64,000 nt of DNA from the NCBI RefSeq assembly GCF_013184985.2, contig NZ_CP063418.1:1922001-1986000 (forward strand), given 5' to 3'. The translations under genes and the position numbers were made by a program. This document shows, piece after piece, positions 1 to 7,575 of the stretch. The notes below the pieces were generated by a model. It saw nothing but the letters and a program-made list of their open reading frames with translations. It ran no database searches and was not told the DNA's origin. This stretch comes from Actinomyces faecalis (GTDB taxonomy: Bacteria; Actinomycetota; Actinomycetes; Actinomycetales; Actinomycetaceae). Position 1 is the first letter of the stretch; every line of letters starts with the position of its first letter.

Positions 1-255
1 CAGGCCTCCGGAGAACTGCAGGGCCGGCACGGAGATGCCCAGGAAGGTAAGGATGTAGCGGCCGAACAGCGCGAAGGCCACGATGACCACGAAGGAGACC
101 AGGGTGGCCTGACGTGCCGAGGCCTTGCGCTGGGCGTCGGTCTGGCGGCTGGTCAGGGACAGGAAGATCGGCACCGCCCCCAACGGGTCCTGAATGACCA
201 GGATCGTGGTGAAGGAGGTAGCGAACAGGGACAGGCTGAAGATCGAGTCGAGCAT
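1..255 (-). CDS. MarC family integral membrane protein, N-terminal fragment
   Basis: Only the first 85 codons are in the window; the gene continues past base 1. The ATG at 255 opens a strongly hydrophobic protein with an IQDPLGAVPIFLSLT motif near residues 22-36 and a GISVPALQFSGG motif at the cut edge. Both match the first and third segments of the MarC (UPF0056) family, six-helix inner membrane proteins whose substrate is not known; the old link to multiple antibiotic resistance has not held up. A possible ribosome site (AAAGGA) lies about 14 nt upstream, farther than ideal. The next gene leftwards cannot be seen. Confidence 0.8.
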   Translation of the reverse strand, partial: MLDSIFSLSLFATSFTTILVIQDPLGAVPIFLSLTSRQTDAQRKASARQATLVSFVVIVAFALFGRYILTFLGISVPALQFSGGL

Positions 256-355
256 GCGGGGTCTGGCGATCCTTTCCTAGGTGACGGATGACAGGCAGCG
301 TAGACGCTCCCGGCGTGACCGGCCATCTCTGGCACAGCCGCAGACCTTGACCTCG

Positions 356-1201
356 TCAGGGAGTCAGGAGCGGCAGGCTGCCCTCGTCCACGACCTGCTC
401 CAGCAGCTCGGGTGGCATGAGGTTCTCCCCCAGCCTGTTCGGCTTTCCCTCCCCGTGGTAGTCCGAGGCCCCTGAGCAGGCCAGTCCCAGACGGAGTGCC
501 AGGACACGCGCCTGCTCACGCTGGGCGGCGTCATGGTCACGGTGGTCCACCTCCAGCGCCGCCAGCCCGGCCTCTGCCATGCGCGCGAAGGTCTCGTCAG
601 GGACGAGACGGCGCTGACGCCCTCCAGCACGCGGGTGGGCGGCCACAGGCACGCCACCGGCTGCCCGGACCAGCTCACAGGCACGCACCGGGTCCAGCGC
701 CCAGTGGCCGACGTAGTAGGGACTGTCCGTGGCCAGCGGACCGGCGAAGGCAGCCGAGCGATCCGGGAAGGACCCGGCGGCGACCAACGCGTCGGCGATG
801 TGCGGGCGTCCGATCGTGACGGCCTGCGAGGCCTGCGCCACCACATCCTCCCAGGTGACGGGATAGTCCTCGCTCAGGCGCTCGACGATGCTCCTGGCAC
901 GGCCCTCCCGTGAGGCTCGCGCGTGCTCGAAGGCCTCCTCCAGGCCTGGGGCCTCGGGATCGGGCAGGTACGCCAGCAGGTGGAGGGTGACACCACGGTC
1001 CATGCAGGAGATCTCGATCCCTCGCAGCAGGCTCACCCCGGCCACAGACACAGCCGCTGCCGCCTCGGCCCAGCCGGCCGTCGTGTCGTGGTCGGTCAGG
1101 CCGACGACGTCGAGACCTGCCCTGGCCGCAGCCGCCATGAGCCCGGCCGGGGAGTCGGTGCCGTCAGAGCACGCGGAGTGGGTATGAGGATCGATGCGCA
1201 C
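356..1201 (-). CDS. PHP-domain phosphoesterase (TrpH/RNase AM-like)
   Basis: 281 aa, starting at GTG 1201. The PHP metal ligands are clear: HTHS at residues 6-9, SDG at 12-14 and TDHD at 36-39, with further conserved His/Asp near the C-terminus (ASDYHG). The length and single-domain layout match the TrpH/YciV group, whose studied members hydrolyse 3',5'-nucleotide bisphosphates and trim RNA 5' ends. The GTG start is supported by a TAGACT box exactly 6 nt upstream, which would give a leaderless mRNA; no ribosome site is visible. It is divergent from pepP. Family assignment is secure, the exact substrate is inferred. Confidence 0.85.
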   Translation of the reverse strand: MRIDPHTHSACSDGTDSPAGLMAAAARAGLDVVGLTDHDTTAGWAEAAAAVSVAGVSLLRGIEISCMDRGVTLHLLAYLPDPEAPGLEEAFEHARASREGRARSIVERLSEDYPVTWEDVVAQASQAVTIGRPHIADALVAAGSFPDRSAAFAGPLATDSPYYVGHWALDPVRACELVRAAGGVPVAAHPRAGGRQRRLVPDETFARMAEAGLAALEVDHRDHDAAQREQARVLALRLGLACSGASDYHGEGKPNRLGENLMPPELLEQVVDEGSLPLLTP

Positions 1202-1207
1202 CCGTGC

Positions 1208-1213
1208 AGTCTA
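1208..1213 (-). promoter_or_regulatory. -10 box of PHP gene (leaderless promoter candidate)
   Basis: TAGACT on the minus strand, followed by 6 nt and then the GTG start. Transcription would begin at or within 1-2 nt of the start codon. No clear -35 box was identified. Confidence 0.5.
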
Positions 1214-1284
1214 GGAGGCGCCCCTGGCGTCCCGGCAGCCTAGACAGGCTGCGTCCCGGTGGCTGGCAGTGACAGGATGAGGCT

Positions 1285-2859
1285 ATGAACGACACCCAGA
1301 ACACCCCGGCCCCGGCCCAGGAGGAGCCCCAGTCCCTGGCCCAGCGCGGCAGCAACCGCTCACGTCAGCCCACCAACCAGGCCTTCCGCGACTTCATCGG
1401 CTCCGGATGGGGGCCGCGCCCGGCCGAGCTGCCCCCGCTCAGTGAGGCGGCTGCCTGGGCGGCCAAGCGTCAGGCGGCGCTAGGCGCCAGGTTCCTCGGC
1501 GAGCGCCTGGTCATCCCCGCCGGGCCTCTCAAGACCCGCAACAACGACTGCGACTACCGCTTCCGCCCGCACTCGGCCTTCGCCCACCTGGCCGGTACCG
1601 GCACGGACTTCGAGCCTGACGCCGTCCTGGTCCTGGACCCGCTGACCACGCCCGGTCAGGCCCCGGCTGCCGGCGAGGCCACGCACGAGGCGGTGATCTA
1701 CTTCCGTCCCCGCGCCTCACGTACCAGTGAGGAGTTCTACGCCGACCCCCGCTATGGCGAGCTGTGGGTCGGGGTACGCCCCTCGATCCAGGAGGTGGAG
1801 GCCGCCACCGGCATCCGCGCCGCCCACATCGACACCCTCGGTGACGCGCTGGCCAAGGACGCGGGAGTCGACGGCGTCCAGCTGCGTGTCATCGCTGAGG
1901 CTGACGCCGCTGTCACCGCACTGGTGGACCAGGTCCGTCAGGCCGCCGGGCTCGCCAGTGGTCAGGAGGCCACACAGGTCGACGACGCCCTGGCCGAGGC
2001 AGCCAGCGAGCTGCGCCTGGTCAAGGACGCCTGGGAGGTGGCCGAGCTGCAGAAGGCCGTAGACGCGACCAGGGCCGGCTTCGACGACCTCATCCGCTCC
2101 ATCCCCCGTGCCACCGGCCACTGGCGCGGCGAGCGCGTGCTGGAGGGTGCCTTCGGCGCCAAGGCTCGTGAGGAGGGCAACGGCCTGGGCTACGAGACCA
2201 TCGCCGCCGCCGGTAACCACGCCAACACCCTGCACTGGATCGGCAACGACGGTGCCGTGCGCCCGGGTGAGCTCGTGCTCGTGGACGCAGGCGTCGAGGT
2301 GGACTCCCTCTACACCGCTGACGTCACCCGCACCATTCCGGTCGACGGCCGCTTCACCGAGCCTCAGCGCCGGGTCTACGAGGCAGTCCTTGAGGCCGCC
2401 GACGCCGCCTTCGCTCGCGCCAGCGAGCCGGGCTGTCGCTTCCGCGACGTCCACACCGCAGCCATGCAGGTCATCGCCGCCAAGATCGAGCAGTGGGGCC
2501 TGCTGCCTGAGGGCGTGAGCGCCGAGGACTCGCTGTCTGCTGACGGCCAGTACCACCGCCGCTGGATGGTCCACGGCACGAGCCACCACCTGGGGCTGGA
2601 CGTCCACGACTGCGCCCAGGCGCGCCGAGAGATGTCGATGGACGCAGAGCTGGCCCCGGGCATGGTCTTCACGATCGAGCCTGGCCTGTACTTCCGCGCT
2701 GACGACCTCCTGGTCCCGGAGGAGCTGCGCGGCATCGGGGTCCGGATCGAGGACGACGTCGTCGTACGCGCTGGCGGCACGGTCGAGTACCTCACCGCCG
2801 GGGTGCCGCGCACCGCGGACGAGGTCGAGGCCTGGGTGAGCGGCCTCATCGCCGGCTGA
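1285..2859 (+). CDS. pepP: Xaa-Pro aminopeptidase (aminopeptidase P, M24B)
   Basis: 524 aa cytoplasmic metallopeptidase that removes N-terminal residues preceding proline. An N-terminal AMP_N-type domain (about residues 40-200) is followed by the pita-bread M24 domain. All five metal ligands are present: D334, D346, H430, E465 and E489, in the contexts VDAG, TADVTR, HGTSHH, TIEPG and RIEDD. The extra N-terminal 40 residues rich in Gln/Pro/Arg are common in actinobacterial versions. The ATG at 1285 follows a weak GAGG. A 30-bp inverted repeat follows the stop. Confidence 0.93.
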   Translation: MNDTQNTPAPAQEEPQSLAQRGSNRSRQPTNQAFRDFIGSGWGPRPAELPPLSEAAAWAAKRQAALGARFLGERLVIPAGPLKTRNNDCDYRFRPHSAFAHLAGTGTDFEPDAVLVLDPLTTPGQAPAAGEATHEAVIYFRPRASRTSEEFYADPRYGELWVGVRPSIQEVEAATGIRAAHIDTLGDALAKDAGVDGVQLRVIAEADAAVTALVDQVRQAAGLASGQEATQVDDALAEAASELRLVKDAWEVAELQKAVDATRAGFDDLIRSIPRATGHWRGERVLEGAFGAKAREEGNGLGYETIAAAGNHANTLHWIGNDGAVRPGELVLVDAGVEVDSLYTADVTRTIPVDGRFTEPQRRVYEAVLEAADAAFARASEPGCRFRDVHTAAMQVIAAKIEQWGLLPEGVSAEDSLSADGQYHRRWMVHGTSHHLGLDVHDCAQARREMSMDAELAPGMVFTIEPGLYFRADDLLVPEELRGIGVRIEDDVVVRAGGTVEYLTAGVPRTADEVEAWVSGLIAG

Positions 2860-2878
2860 GAACACGCCTTCCGCCCGT

Positions 2879-2943
2879 GAGAACGCGGCTGTGGCGTGGG
2901 ATCGAGCCCGCCTGGCTCGATCCCACGCCACAGCCGCGTTCTC
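2879..2943. terminator. Long perfect hairpin between pepP and cation exporter
   Basis: Two 30-nt arms (2879-2908 and 2914-2943) are perfect reverse complements around a 5-nt loop. There is no T tract. It sits 20 nt after the pepP stop and ends 30 nt before the next start on the same strand, so it probably acts as an intrinsic terminator of the U-less actinobacterial kind. The right arm overlaps where the -35 region of the next gene's promoter would lie. Confidence 0.75.
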
Positions 2944-2961
2944 GTGTCTTCGGCCCACCGA

Positions 2962-2967
2962 TAGTGT
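2962..2967 (+). promoter_or_regulatory. -10 box of cation exporter (leaderless promoter candidate)
   Basis: TAGTGT lies exactly 6 nt before the ATG at 2974, with no ribosome-binding site between. The fit to TANNNT and the spacing predict a leaderless transcript. Confidence 0.5.
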
Positions 2968-2973
2968 CGTGCC

Positions 2974-3891
2974 ATGACGACGACGCACACGCACGACCAC
3001 GCCCAGGGTGCCGGCCGTACCCGCCTGGTGATCGCGTTGGCCCTGACGTCCACGGTGCTGGTCGGCGAGGCGCTGGTGGGGTGGCTCAGCGGCTCGCTGT
3101 CCCTGCTGGCCGACGCCGGTCACATGGCGACCGACTCCGCCGGCCTCGTCGTCGCCCTCCTGGCGGCGCACCTGGCCACCCGCCCCTCCACGGACCGTTC
3201 CACCTGGGGCATGCGGCGCAGCGAGGTGCTGGGGGCGGCGCTCCAGGCAGGCATGCTGAGCCTGGTCGGCGTCACTGTCGCGGTGCGTGCCGTGGTCAGC
3301 CTAGCCCGGCCGGAGGCCATCGAGCCTGCAGGGATGCTCGTCATGGGCGTGACAGGCCTGGGCGCGAACGTGGCCAGCCTCCTGGTCCTCGCCGGAGGTC
3401 GCGGCGCCAGCCTCAACATGCGCGCAGCCTTCCTGGAGGTGGTCGGTGACACCCTGGGCTCGCTCGGCGTCGTCGTCGCGGGCGTGGTCATCCACCTCAC
3501 CGGCTGGGTCCAGGCTGACGCCGTCGCCTCCCTGCTCATCGCCGCCCTCATCGTGCCTCGTGCCGTGACGCTCCTGCGAGCCGCAGGCAGCGTGCTCATG
3601 GACTTCACCCCTACCGAGCTCGACCTGGCTGAGGTCCGCGCGCACCTGCTGCAGATGCCCGAGGTCCTCACCGTCCATGATCTCCACGCCTGGCGGGTGG
3701 CCAGCGACCTGCCGGTCCTGACCGCTCACGTCGTCGTCACCAGCTCCTGCCTGGACGCCGGGCGCTACGACGACCTGCTGGACGCCCTGCAGCGCTGCGT
3801 CGCCGACCACTTCCCGATCCGCATCACGCACGCCACCTTCCAGATCGAGCCCGCGGCCCACAGCCAGCACGAGGCGCACGGATGCTGCTGA
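2974..3891 (+). CDS. Cation diffusion facilitator metal exporter (CzcD/ZitB type)
   Basis: 305 aa with six membrane helices and a C-terminal cytoplasmic domain (from about residue 210). It begins with a His-rich stretch (HTHDH) and ends HGCC, both plausible metal-binding tails. CDF proteins export divalent metals in exchange for protons. The TM2 metal half-site is H50 xxx D54, but in TM5 the usual His is E155 (EVVGD, with D159), so the transport site reads H-D-E-D instead of the usual H/D-D-H-D. Zinc is the default guess, but this change makes the metal uncertain. Transcription is probably leaderless from a box at 2962. Confidence 0.9.
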   Translation: MTTTHTHDHAQGAGRTRLVIALALTSTVLVGEALVGWLSGSLSLLADAGHMATDSAGLVVALLAAHLATRPSTDRSTWGMRRSEVLGAALQAGMLSLVGVTVAVRAVVSLARPEAIEPAGMLVMGVTGLGANVASLLVLAGGRGASLNMRAAFLEVVGDTLGSLGVVVAGVVIHLTGWVQADAVASLLIAALIVPRAVTLLRAAGSVLMDFTPTELDLAEVRAHLLQMPEVLTVHDLHAWRVASDLPVLTAHVVVTSSCLDAGRYDDLLDALQRCVADHFPIRITHATFQIEPAAHSQHEAHGCC

Positions 3892-3949
3892 GAAGGTGCC
3901 AGGCGCCAGCCGAGCAGCAACCAGACCGGCGTAGGCCAGCGCCCTCTGG

Positions 3950-4747
3950 TCAGTCCTCCAGGTGACGACGTGCGTAGGCCAGCGCCCCGGCCAGGCCCTC
4001 GCGGCGCTCGTCCTCGCTCATGCCGCGGGTACCGACCTCGACGACCACCTGGCCCCCGCGATCAGCGAACCCGGTACGTGTGAGGTAGCGCAGGAGCCCG
4101 GCGCAGTCCTGGTTGCCTTGCCCAGGCATGAGGTGGTCGTCGCGAAAGCCCGGCATCCCGTCAGTCAGGTGCACGTGCCTCAGCGTCGGGCCGAGGGAGC
4201 GTGCCATCGCCAGGGCGTCACAGCCGGAGGTAGCGGCGTGGGACACGTCGAGAGTCACTGACCGGTACCCCTGGCCCACCGGGTCCCACGTCGGGGAGTA
4301 GGCCTGGAAGTCCCGGCTGGAGTGCGGGTCGCGCGGGCGCCAGGTGAACATGTTCTCCACGGCGTAGAAGACCCCGTCGGCCTGCTCACGCTGGTCGATG
4401 CCGCGCACGAAGGAACGCGCGTAGCGCGTCTGCCAGAAGAAGGGCGGATGAAGCACGACCGTCGGCGCACCCAGGGCACGTGCCAGCTCGGCCGAGCGGT
4501 CGATCTTGCGCCAGGGGTCCACCCCGAACACCGAGCGTGTGAGCAGCAGGGTCGGTGCGTGCACGGCCAGCACCGGCTGGTCGTAGCGCTGGGTCAGACG
4601 CGCGAGCACCTCCGGGTCCTGGGTGGAGCGTTCGGACCACACCATGACCTCAACGCCGTCGTAGCCGAGCTCAGCCGCCAGGCGGAAGGTGCTCTCCACC
4701 CTGGCCAGCGGGCACGAGGCTGTGGACAGGCCGACCGGCGTCCTCAT
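3950..4747 (-). CDS. Sugar phosphate isomerase/epimerase-like TIM-barrel protein
   Basis: 265 aa in the xylose isomerase-like/AP endonuclease 2 fold. Typical barrel signatures are GLSTASCPL at the start, GYDGVEVMVW near 28-37, LAVHAP near 60, VVLHPPF near 96, AVENM near 128, TLDVSHAA near 164 and a closing VVVEVGTRG. The Glu, Asp and His residues on these strands form the usual divalent metal site. The substrate cannot be deduced. The gene lies just downstream of the stress protein on the same strand (30-nt gap), with an AAGG ribosome site, so the two may be cotranscribed. Confidence 0.75.
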   Translation of the reverse strand: MRTPVGLSTASCPLARVESTFRLAAELGYDGVEVMVWSERSTQDPEVLARLTQRYDQPVLAVHAPTLLLTRSVFGVDPWRKIDRSAELARALGAPTVVLHPPFFWQTRYARSFVRGIDQREQADGVFYAVENMFTWRPRDPHSSRDFQAYSPTWDPVGQGYRSVTLDVSHAATSGCDALAMARSLGPTLRHVHLTDGMPGFRDDHLMPGQGNQDCAGLLRYLTRTGFADRGGQVVVEVGTRGMSEDERREGLAGALAYARRHLED

Positions 4748-4777
4748 CGGCCTTCCCGGCCTCTCACGCTCCAGCGC

Positions 4778-5554
4778 TCAGGCCTGCGCCGACGGCGTAC
4801 CTGAGCCGGTAGCGCCCTCGCCCTGCGCAGGAGCGGCCTCATGCTCCGCAGAGGCGGCCTCCTCCCGCGGGGCGGCGACGGACTCCTCAGCCGCCAGGTC
4901 ACGCAGCTGGTCCTGGTCGCTCACGCGCACGCCGAAGCGGGGCTGCTCGTCCGGACGCGAACCAAAGGCCGTCGGCGCACCGTCGCGAGCGGCCTGGCGC
5001 GCCGCACGGCGCTCCTGGGCGCGACGAGCCGCCTCGCCGCCTCGGGTGAGGTTGCCCGGCAGACTGGCCAGCGCGCGGGCTGCGTCCGGCGCGTGCTGCG
5101 CGGCGATGATGGAGTAGCGCGAGGCGATGACGGCGCTGGTGGAGGTGAAGTCGCGCTTGCCCCGTGTCATGGCGTAGCCGATGACCTGGAACAGCGTCCC
5201 CCACACCACGCCCATGATGACGGCGGAGGCGATCAGCGCCGCACCACCCATCTGGCTGGGACCGACCAGCGCCAGGAGCGCACCGAAGAAGAGGCCGAGC
5301 CACAGGCCCGAGGCCGCGCCGGAGACGATCGCCCGCCCCCAGCTCATCCGTCCGGTGATGTTCTCCACCTGCCGCAGATCGGTCCCGATGATGGCCAGGT
5401 GCTGGACGGGGAAGCCCTCGTCGCTCAGGGCGTCGACGGCGTGCTGGGCCTCGGCGTAGGTCGAGAAGGAGGCGACCTCCTCCCCCGGTGGCATCGTTCG
5501 ACCGCGCAGTGCGCGGGAGATCTGTGGGCTCGGGCTTCCGATGGGCTGGCTCAT
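4778..5554 (-). CDS. YflT-family general stress protein with two membrane helices
   Basis: 258 aa from ATG 5554. Residues about 20-75 match the YflT/general stress protein 17M domain (SFSTYAEAQHAVDAL, then FPVQHLAIIGTDL). Two hydrophobic helices follow near 85-110 and 115-140, then a charged Ala/Glu-rich tail of about 100 residues that looks disordered. YflT proteins are stress-induced in Bacillus; their biochemical role is unknown. The reading frame stays open far upstream, but nothing there resembles the family, so the ATG at 5554 is preferred. It is divergent from the MgtE_N/CBS gene. Confidence 0.75.
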   Translation of the reverse strand: MSQPIGSPSPQISRALRGRTMPPGEEVASFSTYAEAQHAVDALSDEGFPVQHLAIIGTDLRQVENITGRMSWGRAIVSGAASGLWLGLFFGALLALVGPSQMGGAALIASAVIMGVVWGTLFQVIGYAMTRGKRDFTSTSAVIASRYSIIAAQHAPDAARALASLPGNLTRGGEAARRAQERRAARQAARDGAPTAFGSRPDEQPRFGVRVSDQDQLRDLAAEESVAAPREEAASAEHEAAPAQGEGATGSGTPSAQA

Positions 5555-5644
5555 GACCGTATGGTCGCACGCTCGCCCCCGCCTGGCAGCGGCGGGCCGG
5601 ACATTCACGCTGCTGGCGCATACTGTGTGCTTGTGGAGAACACG

Positions 5645-6940
5645 ATGGCACGCACCACCCCGCGCAGCAGCACCACCAGGGTCTACGTCGCCCGCCTGGT
5701 GGGTACCACCGTCTTCGACCCCCTGGGAGACGCGGTAGGCAAGGTCCACGACGTCGTCGTCCTCATCCGTCTGCGCGGGGAGCCCCGGGCGGTCGGCTTC
5801 GTCATCGACGTGTCGGGACGCCGCCGGGTCTTCCTCCCCCTGTCCCGAGTCACCGCGATCGAGCCGGGCGCCGTCATCACCACCGGGCTGGTCAACCTCC
5901 GTCGCTTCTCCCAGCGCAAGGTCGAGACGCTCGTGGTCGGCGAGCTGCTCGACCGCGTGGTCACGCTGCGCGACGGCACGGGCAAGGTGACTGTCCGCGA
6001 CGTCGCCATCGAGCGTGACCGCAACAAGGACTGGAAGGTCACCCGCCTGTTCGTCCAGCGTGGCTCCTCCGGGCCCCTGGGGCTGCGGCGGGGTGAGACC
6101 CTGACCCTGCGCCCCGAGGACGTCACCGGGCTGGCCGGCTCGGTCGACCAGCAGGGGGCGACGGCGCTGCTGGCCACGATGGAGGACCTCAAGCCGGCCG
6201 ACCTCGCTGACGTCCTGTCTGACCTGCCGCTGGCCCGCCAGGTCGAGGTCGCGGCCGAGCTGGACGACGAGCGCCTGGCGGACGCCGTCGAGGAGCTCAG
6301 CGACGACGACGCCGTCGCCCTCATCTCCGCTCTGGAGGTCTCCCGTGCGGCCGACGTCCTGGACGCGATGCAGCCCGACGACGCCGCCGACCTCATGGCT
6401 GAGCTCCCGGCCCCGCAGGCCACCGTCCTGCTCGACCTCATGGAGCCTGAGGAGGCCGAGGACGTGCGGCGTCTGATGACCTATGACGAGTACACCGCCG
6501 GTGGCCTCATGACCACCGAGCCCATCATCCTGCCCCCCGAGGCCAGCGTCGCCCAGTTCCTGGCTCACGCCCGCAAGGCGGAGATCCCCCCGGCGCTGGC
6601 CAGCGTCGCCTTCGTGTGCCGCCCGCCGCTGGAGACGCCGACCGGCCAGTTCCTGGGGATGGTCCACCTCCAACGCGCCCTGCGCGAGCGCCCCCAGCGC
6701 CTGGTGGGCTCGATCCTGGACCAGGACCTGGACAAGGTCCATCCCGAGGACTCCATCGGTACCGTGACCCGCCTGCTGGCCACCTACAACCTCACGGCAC
6801 TGCCAGTCCTGGACGACGCCGGGCGGCTGCTCGGCGCGGTCTCCGTGGACGACGTGCTCGACCACCTCATGCCCGACGACTGGCGTGAGGCCGATGATGA
6901 CGTGACTGACGAGATGATTGAGAGGAGCGCCAATGCCTGA
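5645..6940 (+). CDS. Soluble MgtE_N and CBS-domain protein
   Basis: 431 aa. Residues 1-140 form a PRC-barrel-like beta region, about 165-280 an MgtE intracellular N-domain (helical repeats with LADVLSDLP, DVLDAMQPDDAADL), and about 285-420 a CBS pair (GGLMTTEPI, then LPVLDDAGRLLG). The membrane Mg2+ channel domain of true MgtE is absent, so this is a regulatory or sensor module and not a transporter. The ATG at 5645 has GGAG 7 nt upstream; an in-frame GTG at 5633 is less likely because it overlaps that ribosome site. It overlaps the DUF1003 gene by 8 nt, and the same pairing occurs in other actinobacteria. Confidence 0.8.
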   Translation: MARTTPRSSTTRVYVARLVGTTVFDPLGDAVGKVHDVVVLIRLRGEPRAVGFVIDVSGRRRVFLPLSRVTAIEPGAVITTGLVNLRRFSQRKVETLVVGELLDRVVTLRDGTGKVTVRDVAIERDRNKDWKVTRLFVQRGSSGPLGLRRGETLTLRPEDVTGLAGSVDQQGATALLATMEDLKPADLADVLSDLPLARQVEVAAELDDERLADAVEELSDDDAVALISALEVSRAADVLDAMQPDDAADLMAELPAPQATVLLDLMEPEEAEDVRRLMTYDEYTAGGLMTTEPIILPPEASVAQFLAHARKAEIPPALASVAFVCRPPLETPTGQFLGMVHLQRALRERPQRLVGSILDQDLDKVHPEDSIGTVTRLLATYNLTALPVLDDAGRLLGAVSVDDVLDHLMPDDWREADDDVTDEMIERSANA

Positions 6941-7502
6941 GCCTCTTGACCAGCCCCTGCCCAAGGGCCGTGCCCGCTGGATGCGGTGGACCAACCCCGC
7001 CCGCGGATCCGCCTCGCGCTCAGACACCTCCGGGCGGGTGGCGGAGGCGATCGCGCGCTTCTCCGGCACCCCGACCTTCCTCATCTGGCTGACCGTCTTC
7101 GTGGCGGTGTGGATGATCTGGAACACCTACGGCCCGGCCAGCCTGCGCTTTGACAAGGCGGAGCTGGGGTTCACGGCGCTGACCCTCATGCTCTCCCTGC
7201 AGGCCTCCTACTCAGCGCCCCTGATCCTGCTGGCCCAGAACCGCCAGGACGACCGTGACCGCGTCACGGCCGAGCAGGACCGCCAGCGCAGCGAGTCCAA
7301 CCTCCAGGACACCGAGTTCCTCACCCGTGAGATCGCGGCGCTCCGCCTGGCGATGAACGACGTCGCCACACGTGACTTCGTACGCGGGGAGCTGCGCGAC
7401 ATGCTCGAGGAGATCGTAGCTGAGGAGAGGCGCGGGCGCGAGGAGATCGTCGCTGAGGTCACCGAGGTGGTCGAGGAGCTCTCAGAGGAGGAGCGCGAGT
7501 AA
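6933..7502 (+). CDS. DUF1003 membrane protein
   Basis: 189 aa. Two membrane helices (about 48-66 and 80-100) flank the short loop typical of DUF1003. The C-terminal 85 residues are charged and helical, mostly Arg/Glu, and probably form a coiled coil. The ATG at 6933 lies inside the end of the MgtE_N/CBS gene (8-nt overlap) and has GAGGAG 5 nt upstream, which decides the start. Function is unknown; the coupling suggests it works with the MgtE_N/CBS protein, perhaps in divalent cation handling at the membrane. Confidence 0.8.
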   Translation: MPEPLDQPLPKGRARWMRWTNPARGSASRSDTSGRVAEAIARFSGTPTFLIWLTVFVAVWMIWNTYGPASLRFDKAELGFTALTLMLSLQASYSAPLILLAQNRQDDRDRVTAEQDRQRSESNLQDTEFLTREIAALRLAMNDVATRDFVRGELRDMLEEIVAEERRGREEIVAEVTEVVEELSEEERE

Positions 7503-7575
7503 CCGGGTAACGCTGTCCCTACCTGCACGCGGCGCCGTCCTCACCTCCGGGGGACCACACTGTGATGAGGGCGGC

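Noticed and set aside
5645..6940. MgtE magnesium transporter
   Set aside because: The protein has the MgtE_N and CBS domains but no membrane helices.
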